Below are positions 25,720 to 36,204 of a stretch of DNA of 64,000 nt, piece by piece. The stretch is from the NCBI GenBank assembly GCA_022495005.1, contig JAGYXB010000018.1, forward strand, positions 1,488,001 through 1,552,000. The letters run 5' to 3'. Position 1 is the stretch's first letter; every line of letters starts with the position of its first letter. Under the pieces are notes generated by a model. That model saw only the letters and a list, made by a program, of their open reading frames with translations. It was not told the DNA's origin and searched no databases. Position numbers and translations under genes: made by a program. Origin of the DNA: Rhyacophila brunnea. Lineage: Eukaryota; Arthropoda; Insecta; Trichoptera; Rhyacophilidae.

Positions 25720-27120
25720 AATAGTAAAATCACGATCAGTTTTGTCTACTTCAATGAATCAATTGAAAATGTCCCATTAAAGCAAATAAAATCGGTTACA
25801 ATTTTATTATTAGGGTATATGGAATGATTACCTACTGCATATTGTCACATTGTGTTTTATTTTAATTCACACAACATAGTGTTAGTATATAAAAAAATAT
25901 ATATCAGAATATTATGTACTTTAAGTGTTATGAAATATTGTATTCATAATTAAATTAGTAAGATACCATTCTGTAGCCATCTATTTAATGAAAATGATGT
26001 TGCAACAGCTAAAACAAAGTTGAAAGTCATATAAGTTTAATGAGCACAATTTCAAATAAACAGTTAAATTTGCTGCTATGTCGAAACATTAGATTGATGC
26101 AAAATTCATAATACGACCCGTTAAAATGTGCTTTCACCGACCTCACGTAATATGAAATAATCGAGCTTTTAAACTTCCAGATTGTCAATTTTACGCCATC
26201 CATAATCCCAAATGGCTGGAACTTTGTCGCATCTCGAAAGCTTCCAAGTTTGCAAAATTGTAGATGCTTACGTGTCATCGTTGTTTTAATGTCTTAAGTA
26301 TTCTTTTATAATGAGTATTATTACGAACCGTTTTAAAGTAGCTCCTGAAAGATTAACTGTATTATAATGGAAGTAATTAATTGCTTATAAACCTACTGAT
26401 TGGCATAATACCTTCATTATTAAAGGATGGGATTATGTCGTTAAAAGTTAGTCGTAAAACAGGATTTAGTTAAGCCGGATTAAGATTAATCTGAAATTAA
26501 TTATTGATAATGAAAACACAATTGACCATTTCTGTAGCAATTCTGTCCAATGTCAAGATTCAATTAAACTAAATACTAACAAACTACACATTTATTAATA
26601 AAAATAATATAATATAGTATAATAATATGGTATATGGTAGGTTACAGCATGAATAGATCTGTTTAACAAATATATTATTATGTATTATACAACTAATCAT
26701 TTTTTATCTAAACTCCTCACACCAAATTTGACTAACGCTACAATTTATTATATTTAAAAATATATATCACATGATAATAATATTATACCTTATAAAGTCT
26801 TAACAATATTATGGTTTCGGAACAACGAATGTTTGTTTTTTGAATAAAGAAACAGTGGGTTCACGCTCGTTTCTTTAACCATGGTCAAGACATCGAATGT
26901 CTCTTCTAGCAAAATACACATTTTATTTTTTAAAGCCCAATACGTAGTTGAGATTATGTTTTATACCTATCTTATTTTCGTTAAAGAAGCCTTTATATTC
27001 CATTTTAGGACCAAAAATGGTAATGTATGTATATATTTTTTACTTTTATTGGTAAAAGTAGCAGTATGAAATTGATTTTTTTTTTAATTATTTGCTCTTC
27101 AAATCGGTAACGAAGAACTA
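25720..27120. other. AT-rich noncoding DNA
   Basis: No gene or repeat recognised. Short frames (minus 26027-26278, plus 26881-27069) have no family resemblance. Confidence 0.5.
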
Positions 27121-27123
27121 TAT

Positions 27124-27437
27124 TTTACAACGTTTTTATTAGGTCGTATTCTTATTTGTCCGGTGGTTCTTTGTCCGGTACAAATCTTGCAATCAATTTT
27201 TAACTAACTTCCCGACTAGCTAGACATTTTAAACTTTTAGAATATATCAGAACACGATGCCAATGCATTCTTTTAATATTTTCAGCCATCTTTAAGTGGA
27301 ATTGAATTCATTTTCAGTTAATTCTGTAAATACATTTTTTTCTGATAGTTTAAGCTAGTTAAGTCAAGTTTATATGATTCAACAGAAAATTTAAGAACGT
27401 TGTATATAAAAAGTTCTTTTTATCTCGTAATTATTAT
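27124..27437 (+). repeat. dispersed repeat family F, copy 2 (internal deletion)
   Basis: It matches family F from 'ttttacaacgtttttattag' through 'ttaattctgt'. It then skips the section with the 'ctagcaactaaattattaa' block and the hairpin, and resumes at 'tatatgattcaacagaaaat' to the end 'gtaattattat'. This is a deletion derivative of the 460-bp form. Confidence 0.75.
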
Positions 27438-27719
27438 ATATATATATACTTAAGAATTCATGGTATTCGTAATATTTAAATTTAATTAAATAGTATTGAG
27501 TTATGTGTTAATAGTGTGTTTTGTTATTACTAGGAATTTTACGATATTCTTATTTGTCTTTTTTATTTTCTGTGCCCTATCAGAAATGGTAATATATTAT
27601 TTTTACCAAATATTTATTCGATAACGTACTCTTAAGACTGGAGTTGAGTTCAATTTTCAAACTTAGGTTTCAAAAGAATAGTTTTTATTAAAAAAAGTAT
27701 GAAGTACAGCGTAATTTAA

Positions 27720-28066
27720 AATGTAGCCGACATGGCATGTTGGCCTGCTGCAGGACATGAACCCAGTTTTATTAATCTGCGACTTCGTCGAGTGACAACA
27801 TGTAATATTAATAATACGGGTTTTTCCCCCGTTCATTTCATGAATTCATCACAGTGCATGCGTTGTCTGCTCATTGCATGCCTCAAACCGGTTTCAAAAT
27901 GGCCGTTATTTGTTATGAAAGTGCTAATGCAGGCAGATCCATCACCCTGGGATTTCTGTTCAACACTCCAGCAACTTCGTATTTTTTCGCGAAGGTTCGG
28001 GTGATTCGTGGAGTTACTAGTCTATGGTATTCACAATATTTATTTTATTATACAATATACAAATAA
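27720..28066 (+). other. unrecognised GC-richer block with two overlapping frames
   Basis: Open frames at 27732-28004 (90 codons) and 27854-28066 (70 codons) overlap in different frames. The block is clearly less AT-rich than its surroundings. I recognise neither product, and it is not repeated in the window. Confidence 0.2.
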
Positions 28067-28069
28067 ATT

Positions 28070-29145
28070 AGAAAGGAATGATGTATACACAGTTATGACC
28101 AAAAAGTAAGACATGCCAGTTGTACTAGGTGTAAAAAACAAAATTAAAAGTTTGCGGACATATTTTTCCAAAGAATATCAAAAAATTATGGAAATACAGC
28201 AGCATCGGTTACTTTCATTGCAATTTGACAATAGTCAGTAATAATATATAAAATTTAAATCACTTTATCTAGTTGATGTAATCAGTATTATATTAATTCA
28301 TACAAGAATATTTTATCATACTACTGTAATGCAGAGTACATCGACTAGATGGCAGTAAACTAGTTCCAAGACCGATTTTGTCATTAGGACACACTTAAGT
28401 ATCTTTAATTATTATAAATGTGATTGTAAAAATAAGTTAAAAAACTAATGTATGTTATTCCTAATCTTACTGTTTTTTTAAGTACATCTCCGTAATGGCG
28501 ATGTATTACCAATAGTTTTGTCCATTACTTGCGAATTTAGTTGTATTATGGGTGAGGTGACGAAGTGAAAATTTTGATGAACAGTGTAGACATCGAAATG
28601 AATACGTCCTACAAATTCTGCTTGAAGCATGCACAAAACTACTCGCGTTAAAACCAGAATTTAAAAGTTGAAGTGAAAGTGGATGATGAAAAGATTGAGT
28701 GTAGACAAAGCTATTGATAGATTTATCTTTAATATGAAACAGCAGTGGCGTGTGCTCACCAGACGAATATTCAGATAAAAGTTTGTTTCAAACTTATTCT
28801 TAAATTTAGTTTCTTTATATAAAACACATAATACATAAAATACAATATTATATTATAACTTTTAGCTAAATTGCTTCAATTGTTACAATTTACTACAAAA
28901 CTACTCGTAAAAAAGATATCTACTCAAATTTGTTTAAAAAAATAATATTCTGAGACAAAATACCAGTATCAATTTGCCTTTATGATGGTTCAAGTCAAGC
29001 AACACACTTATAAAATGAACCCACGATGGATCTTTTAAGAGATGTATGCTATAACTATTTTATGACTTAACTGGCTTTAACGTAGAGTGCACTATAAAAC
29101 CTCCTAATTTCCATTGTCACGGAGACAATAATTTACGATACAACA
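28070..29145. other. AT-rich noncoding DNA
   Basis: No gene or repeat recognised. Confidence 0.5.
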
Positions 29146-29149
29146 CACC

Positions 29150-29345
29150 GGGTAATTAATTTAAATAGGGACCGAACGGGTCAAAAATTAGTTTTTATGA
29201 AAATATGCGCGGAATAACACCGCCTGTTAACCCTTTCGTTTCATTTATCTGGAGATAACGGAACATAAGCGGGCAGTTTACGAAAGCACCACCGTACTGA
29301 CCACTTCGTTTATCACTTTATTATGATAATTTTCAGGAATTGAAG
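29150..29345. other. GC-richer unique noncoding block
   Basis: A compositionally distinct stretch ('gaccgaacgggtc', 'ggagataacggaac', 'aagcgggcagttta') without an open frame and without copies in the window. It may be a conserved regulatory element. Confidence 0.25.
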
Positions 29346-29578
29346 CCTTTTTTCGAATAACCTTGTATGCCGCATATATATAATATATTTCTGTGTATTT
29401 CTAAATACCCATATAAAATATATAATATTATATAATAGCATTCTTTTAGTGTTTCTCAAACTTTTTTGACGAGTGTCTCTTTTAGAGTTTAAATTTTTTT
29501 GTGATAGTTACGAAATCTTGAAGGCAGATAATTAATAACAAATTACACCCAGTTTCAATCATTTTCTTCTTCTTATTG

Positions 29579-29932
29579 TGCCATCCCCTAGCGAAGGTCG
29601 GCCACCATCAAGGCGATCTTATCTTTGTCGTCTGCTACTCGGAACAGTTCCGTGGAGCTGGACTCGTACCAATCACGGAGGTTCTTAAGCCACGAAATGC
29701 GGCGCCGTCCTTTGCTATGCTTCCCATTGATCTTTCCTCGAATGACAAGTTGGGGAATGCTGTATTTTTGTCCTCTCATAATGTGGCCGAGGTACTGTAG
29801 TTTCCTGGTTTTGATACTACGTAGAACTTCTCGGTGCTTCACCATTCGATTGAGAACTTCAACATTTGTCACCCAATCAGTCCAAGGAATTTTGAGGATG
29901 CGTCTATACAGCTACATCTCGAAAGCTTCAAG
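29579..29932 (-). mobile_element. RTE-like retrotransposon C-terminal fragment
   Basis: The minus strand reads L-E-A-F-E-M, then Y-R-R-I-L-K-I-P-W-T-D-W-V-T-N, then V-L-N-R-M, L-Q-Y-L-G-H-I-M-R, G-R-R-R-I-S-W-L-K-N-L-R and finally A-L-M-V-A-D-L-R. This is the standard post-RT segment of a widespread insect RTE/BovB-like family. A TAG at 29912-29914 replaces the tryptophan codon expected after F-E-M, so the frame is broken. The 3' side ends in a short GAA-rich tail (29566-29576). The plus-strand frames here are shadows. Confidence 0.88.
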
Positions 29933-29963
29933 TCTTGAATTTGGTGAAAGACTTGAAGCTTTC
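29921..29963. repeat. perfect 16-bp inverted repeat at retrotransposon edge
   Basis: GAAAGCTTCAAGTCTT at 29921-29936 is followed after 11 bases by its exact reverse complement at 29948-29963. The left arm is retrotransposon coding sequence (L-E-A-F). The right arm lies just outside the recognisable element. Confidence 0.9.
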
Positions 29964-30679
29964 AACAATTTTAGATGTGGAAAATTATAAGATATTTTAG
30001 GATGTAAAATTTCCGAGAACATTTCGTTTTTATTGTTCTACAAATTTCCTATTTTAAAAAAAACTACAAAATCTCAGCTTTGACTTATTTAGCTGTAAAT
30101 TTAAACAATATTATTACATTTTATTTATACAGGATTAATGGTGTATGAAAAAATTTTAATATTAGTATTCATAATGGGTAGGTACATAATATTACATTTT
30201 TGCTTTAACCATGTAATATTACAATTCATACTTATAATAATATGTTACATTCTGTAAAAATATTTGTGTACTCAAAATGGCTGAGCTATAAGATTAAGTG
30301 GTAATTGATATTTTTAGCTTCTGAAACTTGAAACTGAAGGAGCCGTCGTCTTTGACAATCATGAAACGGATATTGCTAAATAATGTGATTAATATCTTGA
30401 TTGTCGCTTCCCCAATGAAGCAAGATCACATTATTTTTGTTATAAATAAGTGATTAAAGGGTTCTGTGATATTGGAGTGATCAGTTTTGTAGCGATTAAT
30501 TAATTTTTTATATTATCTTCTGATAAGTGTATGTTTTTACTGCCCAAATGATTTTTTGGGCGCCTAAATAGTATTTTCAAAAGTAATTACAGTGTTGTGA
30601 AAAGTTTCAAACAATATATGCTACAAATGCTCAAAAATTAGTGTAAAATATGACCTCTTAAATGTAAAGGAAATCAAAA

Positions 30680-31040
30680 AAATACAAGTAGCACAATGAA
30701 TCATGGAAAGGTGCACGTTGGTCATAACACAGAAAGACTTGTGGTCCAAAAACCAATAGATATGAAATAGACAAGAGTACATGGTGTGATGGACGTAGCT
30801 GAAATGGTATTAGGCTGGATATATTGCTTGGTAAGTAGACAAACGCTTGGCAAATACCATAAGGTGGTACCCGAGAGATACTAAGCGACCACAAGGATGG
30901 CCTAAGCATCGTTAAATAAACGATTTAAATACGTTTGGTGGTCGTACATGGCAGTGATAAGCTATTAACTGAAATGAATGGAGGGAGCTACAGTAGGCCT
31001 TCATCCAGCAGTAGATCCACCCCGGCTAATGATGTTGATT
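30680..31040 (+). mobile_element. decayed non-LTR retrotransposon C-terminus
   Basis: The plus strand, with several stops, reads I-M-E-R-C, then L-K-W-Y-x-A-G-Y-I-A, then W-Y-P-R-D-T-K-R-P-Q-G-W-P-K, then D-L-N-T-F-G-G-R-T-W-Q, then N-E-W-R-E-L and F-I-Q-Q-x-I-H-P-G. It ends in an (ATG/TTG)-rich tail. The motif order matches the copy at 14868-15085. At least six in-frame stops make it an old pseudo-copy. The minus-strand frame at 30658-30909 is its antisense shadow. Confidence 0.8.
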
Positions 31041-31430
31041 ATCTTTAATTTTTTAAATTAAAAACTATTTTTTAAGTCTGTTTAATAAAGGTAAGAATTT
31101 TAGGATAACACGTGTATTTTTAAGTATGTTATATACTTATAGTGAATATTATAAATTGAACACAAATTTTGCGAGTTACCTAATATTATTTTATGATTCA
31201 AGAATCCTGGGCTTGATTTAGAATATAATAATATAGAAAAAGTAGAATAATAATTGAATTTGTGGTGACGACATGTAAAATAATTTTGGATCTTGATTTG
31301 ATGTTTAAGTTATTTATACTAGACAAGAGACGCGAGAATGCTGTAAAAAATATAATTTTAAAATAATACCGATGTATTTATTTGTATAAATAATGTTTTA
31401 TATAATGTACAACGTTATTCTAGCAAGGCT

Positions 31431-31772
31431 TTAATGGGCGTCCCTTTGAGGCGTGAAATTCTTGCCGGGCGCACCGCGAACCTTCGGGCGTCCCGACGTC
31501 TTATCGCTGGCGTCCAGGACTAGCATCAAGCAAGTCTCTCATTTGTAAAAGGATTAAGGGAGAAGCCTCCTGAAGCCATACCTCTTACCCTGCCATTTGT
31601 TATCGTGTACCGGCTTCGTTGTGATTACTGTAGAGCCTATATCCGTGATGAATTTGGCGACATTTGGACCCGTTAACAATTCAGGATTTACTGCAATTTT
31701 ACGGTCAACAATTTCAAAGACTATAGTTACAAATTTTGCGTTTACTTCAATTATATATTTTTTAAATATTTT
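31431..31772 (-). CDS. candidate 3'-terminal exons of an unrecognised host gene
   Basis: I infer two exons. The upstream one, 31589-31772, is open for 61 codons (V-T-I-V-F-E-I-V-D-R-K, P-E-L-L-T-G-P-N-V-A-K-F, K-P-V-H-D-N-K-W-Q). It follows a TCACAG acceptor and ends at a GG|GTAAG donor (31588-31587). After a 69-nt intron with an AG at 31521-31520, the downstream exon (31431-31519) continues in phase as V-L-D-A-S-D-K-T-S-G-R-P-K, ending A-P-G-K-N-F-T-P-Q-R-D-A-H and TAA. About 20 of its 28 sense codons end in G or C, unlike the surrounding DNA. An AATAAA lies about 50 bases past the stop. I do not recognise the protein. The D-I-G-S...D-N-K-W spacing faintly recalls a laminin-G-type domain, but not enough to name it. 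Further exons would lie above 31.8 kb; I found none with confidence. Reading through the donor gives a stop within 11 codons. Confidence 0.4.
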
Positions 31773-31799
31773 CTGTGATTAATGTAATATATCAGCTGC

Positions 31800-33060
31800 A
31801 TATATAGCAATTAATAATACGTTTTAAAAGAATATCTTTATTTTATTTTTCATATAGTGAATTTCTAGTTAAAAGAATATGACATATATACTTTATATAA
31901 TATACCAGTCACTGTTTTAATTATGGATAAGTATAATACATACATTTGTTTTTAATCTGTTATATAGTATACATGTATATTATTAGTTACCGTACAAATC
32001 CAAGGAAGAAGGAGATGCAGAAAAATTGTAGTTCTTGACTAGTCGAAAGATATTGCGGCACCACGGACCAGTGATTGACCTCAGAGTTTTCAAGTGCTTG
32101 AAGGATCGCAGAAGATCATCAGCTAAGATTCTAAGGTAACGTAACTACTCAGCGGTGAGAAAAACGGCTACAAAGAAGAATATATAGATGGAAATATAAT
32201 GTAATAAATAATTACCTATTCAATGCCTAGAAATTGTTAGATTGTAATGCATATTTACTGTATTTTACTAAATTATTTCTTGAAGTAACTTTTGTTGATA
32301 ACACGTAGAGAAAAGCTTTTAGACGTTACGTTTGTATTTTTTTAATGATAAAGTTTGTGAGTTCAAACTATACATACCAACCTAAAGATAATGATTTAAC
32401 TTTTGTAGATAGTAAAAAATACTAATTCTTAGTTTGTCGGCGGCTCTCAAAGTTTACATTTTTTACACAAGCAGGTGAAATATCACGGTTTACTGCTAAT
32501 TGAATCAAACAAAACCATTGGTTGATAATAAGTCTTACGTGAACGTTTTACCGATCGTGGAAGAAGGCGTTCGAAATGCAGGGTGCGGTCGATTGAGTAA
32601 TACTCTAAATGCACTGAATTATGCTGAAATTTGTAAAAATGGAAATAAGTTAAATTAAAGAAATAATATGATATTATAAAGAAAATGATTTGTATGATAT
32701 TCAATTATGCATACAATCAAAGAAAATTGTGATGGATGACATGTATTTTACTCTCTTTTAACGGTTTTTAAAATGTAACACTTATAAAGAGAGTTGGAAA
32801 AATATGCCTTGGTATATCTTTTAACCATTTATTGCAAAAGCCAGTTACAAAGACAAACACAAAGACAATTTGTTATAAAAGTTTTTGGGTATGTACAAAC
32901 ATCGTGTGGATAAGTCCTATCACCAACCAATGGAAGCAAAACAACAAACCTAAGCCGGAAACGAAAGTTGGAAAATTCTCTGGAGAATACTTGATAAAAT
33001 TACTGGGCGTTTGTAGACAATCAACAGTTTTAAAAAGTCTTTTATTTAAATTTTTATTTT
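31800..33060. other. mostly AT-rich noncoding DNA
   Basis: A less AT-rich patch at 31990-32180 has about 50 open codons on the minus strand with no recognised product. It may be retrotransposon-derived. The plus-strand frame at 32832-33065 is not recognised. Otherwise nothing. Confidence 0.4.
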
Positions 33061-33065
33061 ATTAG

Positions 33066-33186
33066 AAATACTATCGACCGAAGGTAGGTACTTGGTGGAA
33101 TTAGAATTTAAATTTAAGTTTTTGTATTATTCCATTTGAGTCGTTTTTAAATTCTGTGACTCGCGTTTTGGCATCTTCAGGCACCT
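33066..33186 (-). repeat. family C repeat
   Basis: Read on the minus strand it gives 'gtgcctgaagatgccaaaac', then 'aacgactcaaatggaata', 'aaatttaaattctaattcc' and 'tcggtcgatagtattt'. It matches 23551-23620 and 48089-48198. Its right edge abuts the target duplication of the hAT-like element that starts at 33194. Confidence 0.65.
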
Positions 33187-33193
33187 TACGTAC

Positions 33194-34612
33194 CAGGACG
33201 ATGGGTGGGAGTAGGCTGTTTGGATTCGTCATACATAATGAACACTAAACATTATCAGTCAAACGTCTATGTTTTCGTTGAACTAAGACCAAAATACGTA
33301 GAGTGTGTTTGTTAGTTTTTAAAATTCAATTAAACCCTGTCTAATTAATTATAGTAGATGAGTCAAAAAATATTCGTGTGTCTATAAAATATTTAAAACT
33401 GTGCCATTAAACCATACATCATTTTAGATATTTTATAGATAGAAGAATATTTTTTATCAATTAAGGGGGAGAGGCACGCCAGCAGAGAACCTAGCGGAAA
33501 AATACGAAGCTTGCAATTTGAGATTTTTTTTTGATAATTTACAATTTCAACTGTACTAATTAATAAATATGTATCTGAAAACATAAAATTTTTTTTTATT
33601 TATTTTTAATTTAAAGATAAACTGGCAATTGTAAAAAAATGTAATAAAATGTGAATTCGTTGCAGGGTCAAATCTTATTATTACATTATATTTTATGGCC
33701 ATATTTATTATTAAAATTTAATTTATTAAGTCTTAGATTTTCTGTCGTTTAGATTTTTGACTAATGCATCGTTTTAATATTTTTTATATATATTTTAATA
33801 AACATCGATTTTTATAAAAATAAAAATGTGTATAACTTGAAATCCTTATTATTTATATTAAATTGAGCTTCAATATTGGGACCATGCTTAAAATAAAATT
33901 TGATATAAATAAAAGGGATTTAAAGTTATACACATTTATATTTTTATAAAAATCGATGTTTTTTGAAATATATATAAAAAATATTAAAACGATGAATTAG
34001 TCAAAAATCTAAACGACAAAAAATCTAAAACTTAATAAACTAAATTTTAATAATAAATATGGCCATAAAATATATTGTAATAATAAGATTTGACCCTGCA
34101 ACGAATTCACATTTTATTACATTTTTTTACAATTGCCAATTTATCGTTAAACTCAAAAAAAAATTAAAATCTTTTTAGTGTTTTCAGATACATATTTATT
34201 AATTACTACAGTTTAAATGGTAAATTATCAAAAAAAATCTCAAACTGCAAGCTTCGTATTTTTCCGTTAGGTGCCTCTTTTCGCCTCTGATAGTATAAGC
34301 ATCCCCCTTAAGTTTTGGTTGGCAGTGGTTAATGAATTTTAAAAAAACTAACCAACACCACATGTAGTATGTATTCATAAATAAATGAAAACAAATAAGT
34401 ATGACTGAAAAGTATGCAATATTTTTGGCGAATCACCCATAGCATACTTTAGTATTATGGCTTGATTTAGGCAGGGTTTAATTAAATTTTAAAAACAAAC
34501 CATCTGCAAATTGTATTCGTAGTTTAATGAAAACAAATAAGTATAACTGATAAAATTTAGTCTGCACTATCTATGTCAAACCTTGACAGCCTACCTCCAG
34601 CCTTCGCCACTG
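33194..34612. mobile_element. hAT-like foldback element (copy B) carrying a nested insertion
   Basis: The right end, read inward, starts CAGTGGCGAAGG. The left starts CAGGACGATGGG. Both run into the 'gtaggctgt' arm shared with copy A at 5766. The flanks TTACGTAC (33186-33193) and ATTCGTAC (34613-34620) match at 6 of 8 positions, consistent with an aged 8-bp target duplication. The right arm is duplicated in tandem (units at about 34320-34450 and 34470-34612). An 843-bp palindromic element is inserted at 33465-34307. There is no transposase frame. Confidence 0.75.
33465..34307. mobile_element. TTAA-flanked 843-bp palindromic element
   Basis: TTAA stands at both ends (33461-33464 and 34308-34311), followed inward by GGGGGA and its complement. 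The arms, about 33465-33863 and 33896-34307, are inverted copies at high identity along nearly 400 bp, leaving a loop of roughly 30 bases. The left arm has lost about 15-20 bases near its tip compared with the right arm. TTAA duplication suggests a piggyBac-type non-autonomous element. A TA duplication with an AGGGGGA terminus, as in Tc1/mariner relatives, fits the same bases. Copy A lacks this insert, which confirms nesting. Confidence 0.8.
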
Positions 34613-34619
34613 ATTCGTA

Positions 34620-36200
34620 CTCACCAATGGTAAATTCTCATTGACAACGTTTACAGTTTAATCAGAACATCGGGAGAATCATTAGGTTTTCTTTAATTCG
34701 ACCTATTATTCAATTAGACATTTGAATTTAGTGTAATCTTGCCCTGATAACCTACCCCTTTTACAAACATGTTTATGTATTTATATTAAATGAGTTCCAG
34801 GAAAAATTATATAAGTATATGAATGAAGACATTATAATATTTTTTCGGGATCCCAGGATAAAAGAGTTTCTTTATCAATAGGTAAGTAAATGCTTAAACT
34901 TTCATACTTACTCTCATTATTACTATCCAATATTCCAATATTTGTACTTACATAATTTAAAAAGGTATACCTAAACGTGGTACGCCTTTCATATATTTTA
35001 AATGAGGTAACTTGGCTTTTGTCTCGACCGAAAAGGTTCGTTTTCAAATAAGCCAGTTTACTTCTTACGTCTAAGTACAACTTTGTAAACACCCGTTGTT
35101 AGTGCAGACAACTCAAGACCGTGAAAGCAGTTCTCAGCTCTTCTTGGGTGAGATGGCGAACTGTAAAAGAGCATTCATTCGCGAAGAAAATAACAACTTT
35201 GCTCTAAAGTATGACCCCATTTGGTTTCAGCGCAACATACAACTCCCTATCTTATTAATGCATTGTAAAATCACAAATAACATAGTTACCCAATATATTT
35301 TGTATCACAGTACCTGAATCTATAACGATAAATAAAATTTAAGTCTATTCTGTAATTTAAATATTTACTCTTTTGTCAGCGATTTGAATATTTCCATGAT
35401 ACTAAATAAGGTTAATCGGAAAGAAATATTATTATCCACAAAAATTTTGCGATCTTATAAAGAATTTTGTAAGCCATTAGATGGCATACTAACATGTAAA
35501 GAAAATTAAAATCATTGTCCAAACACTGACTTCAGAAATAATATTTATATTTAGGTATATGTTTTTTTTCTTTCCAAAACTATATATTTAAATTGAGTGA
35601 ATTGTGATTATAATCAATGTCAATTTAATATGTCAAATAACCTTTAATTTAAGTTTAATAAATAATATTGTAACCAGGAAGTTATTAAGTTTTTTCACTA
35701 TATCTCAATAATTGTATTAATGTGACAATAATCTTGCTTTACGATTACCCTTCTTGAGAACAGAATATATTGTCGTTGATTCTACAATACCTGCTATGAG
35801 TACAAAACCAAATTGTTCAGGAGACAAAAAAAACTGTTTTAAAAAATAGGTAAATATGTTTCAAGTCAGTTGACTATACAATTTGATGACATTAATAGTT
35901 TTACATTAATTGAATAATAAAAAAAACATTAAAAAGGAAGGAAATAAACAATAAACCTTGATTATTCTCTTTATTAGCACATGACAGATATTGTCAGCAT
36001 CTTTTTGATTACATAGCAGGTATTTGTTGTGAACAAATTTTCATAATCAATTTTAGAAAAATATTATACATAGTATTTTATAATCAAGTTTATAGAAAAT
36101 AAAATGAATCAAAATAAAGAACATACTAACATGACAATCAAAATTATTTTTATAATATTTTGCTATGATTTTTTAATTAGTTCTTGGAATTTGACGTAAA
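34620..36200. other. AT-rich noncoding DNA
   Basis: No gene or repeat recognised. Frames at 34832-35092 (minus) and 35096-35317 (plus) have no family resemblance. Confidence 0.5.
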
Positions 36201-36204
36201 CCAC

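Noticed and set aside
29576..29990. Plus-strand frames over the 29.6-kb retrotransposon
   Set aside because: The minus strand carries the recognisable post-RT motifs, so these frames are antisense shadows.
31440..31480. Resemblance of 'gaggcgtgaaattcttg' to a universally conserved 18S rRNA segment
   Set aside because: Only about a dozen bases match. The flanks do not continue as 18S, and the same bases read better as a minus-strand exon.
31990..32180. About 50 open codons on the minus strand suggesting another retrotransposon tail
   Set aside because: No motif of the known C-terminal series could be read with confidence on either strand.
19263..34690. Shared 16-mer 'gagaatcattaggttt' at 19263 and 34672
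   Set aside because: The match does not extend on either side. Too short to call a repeat in AT-rich DNA.
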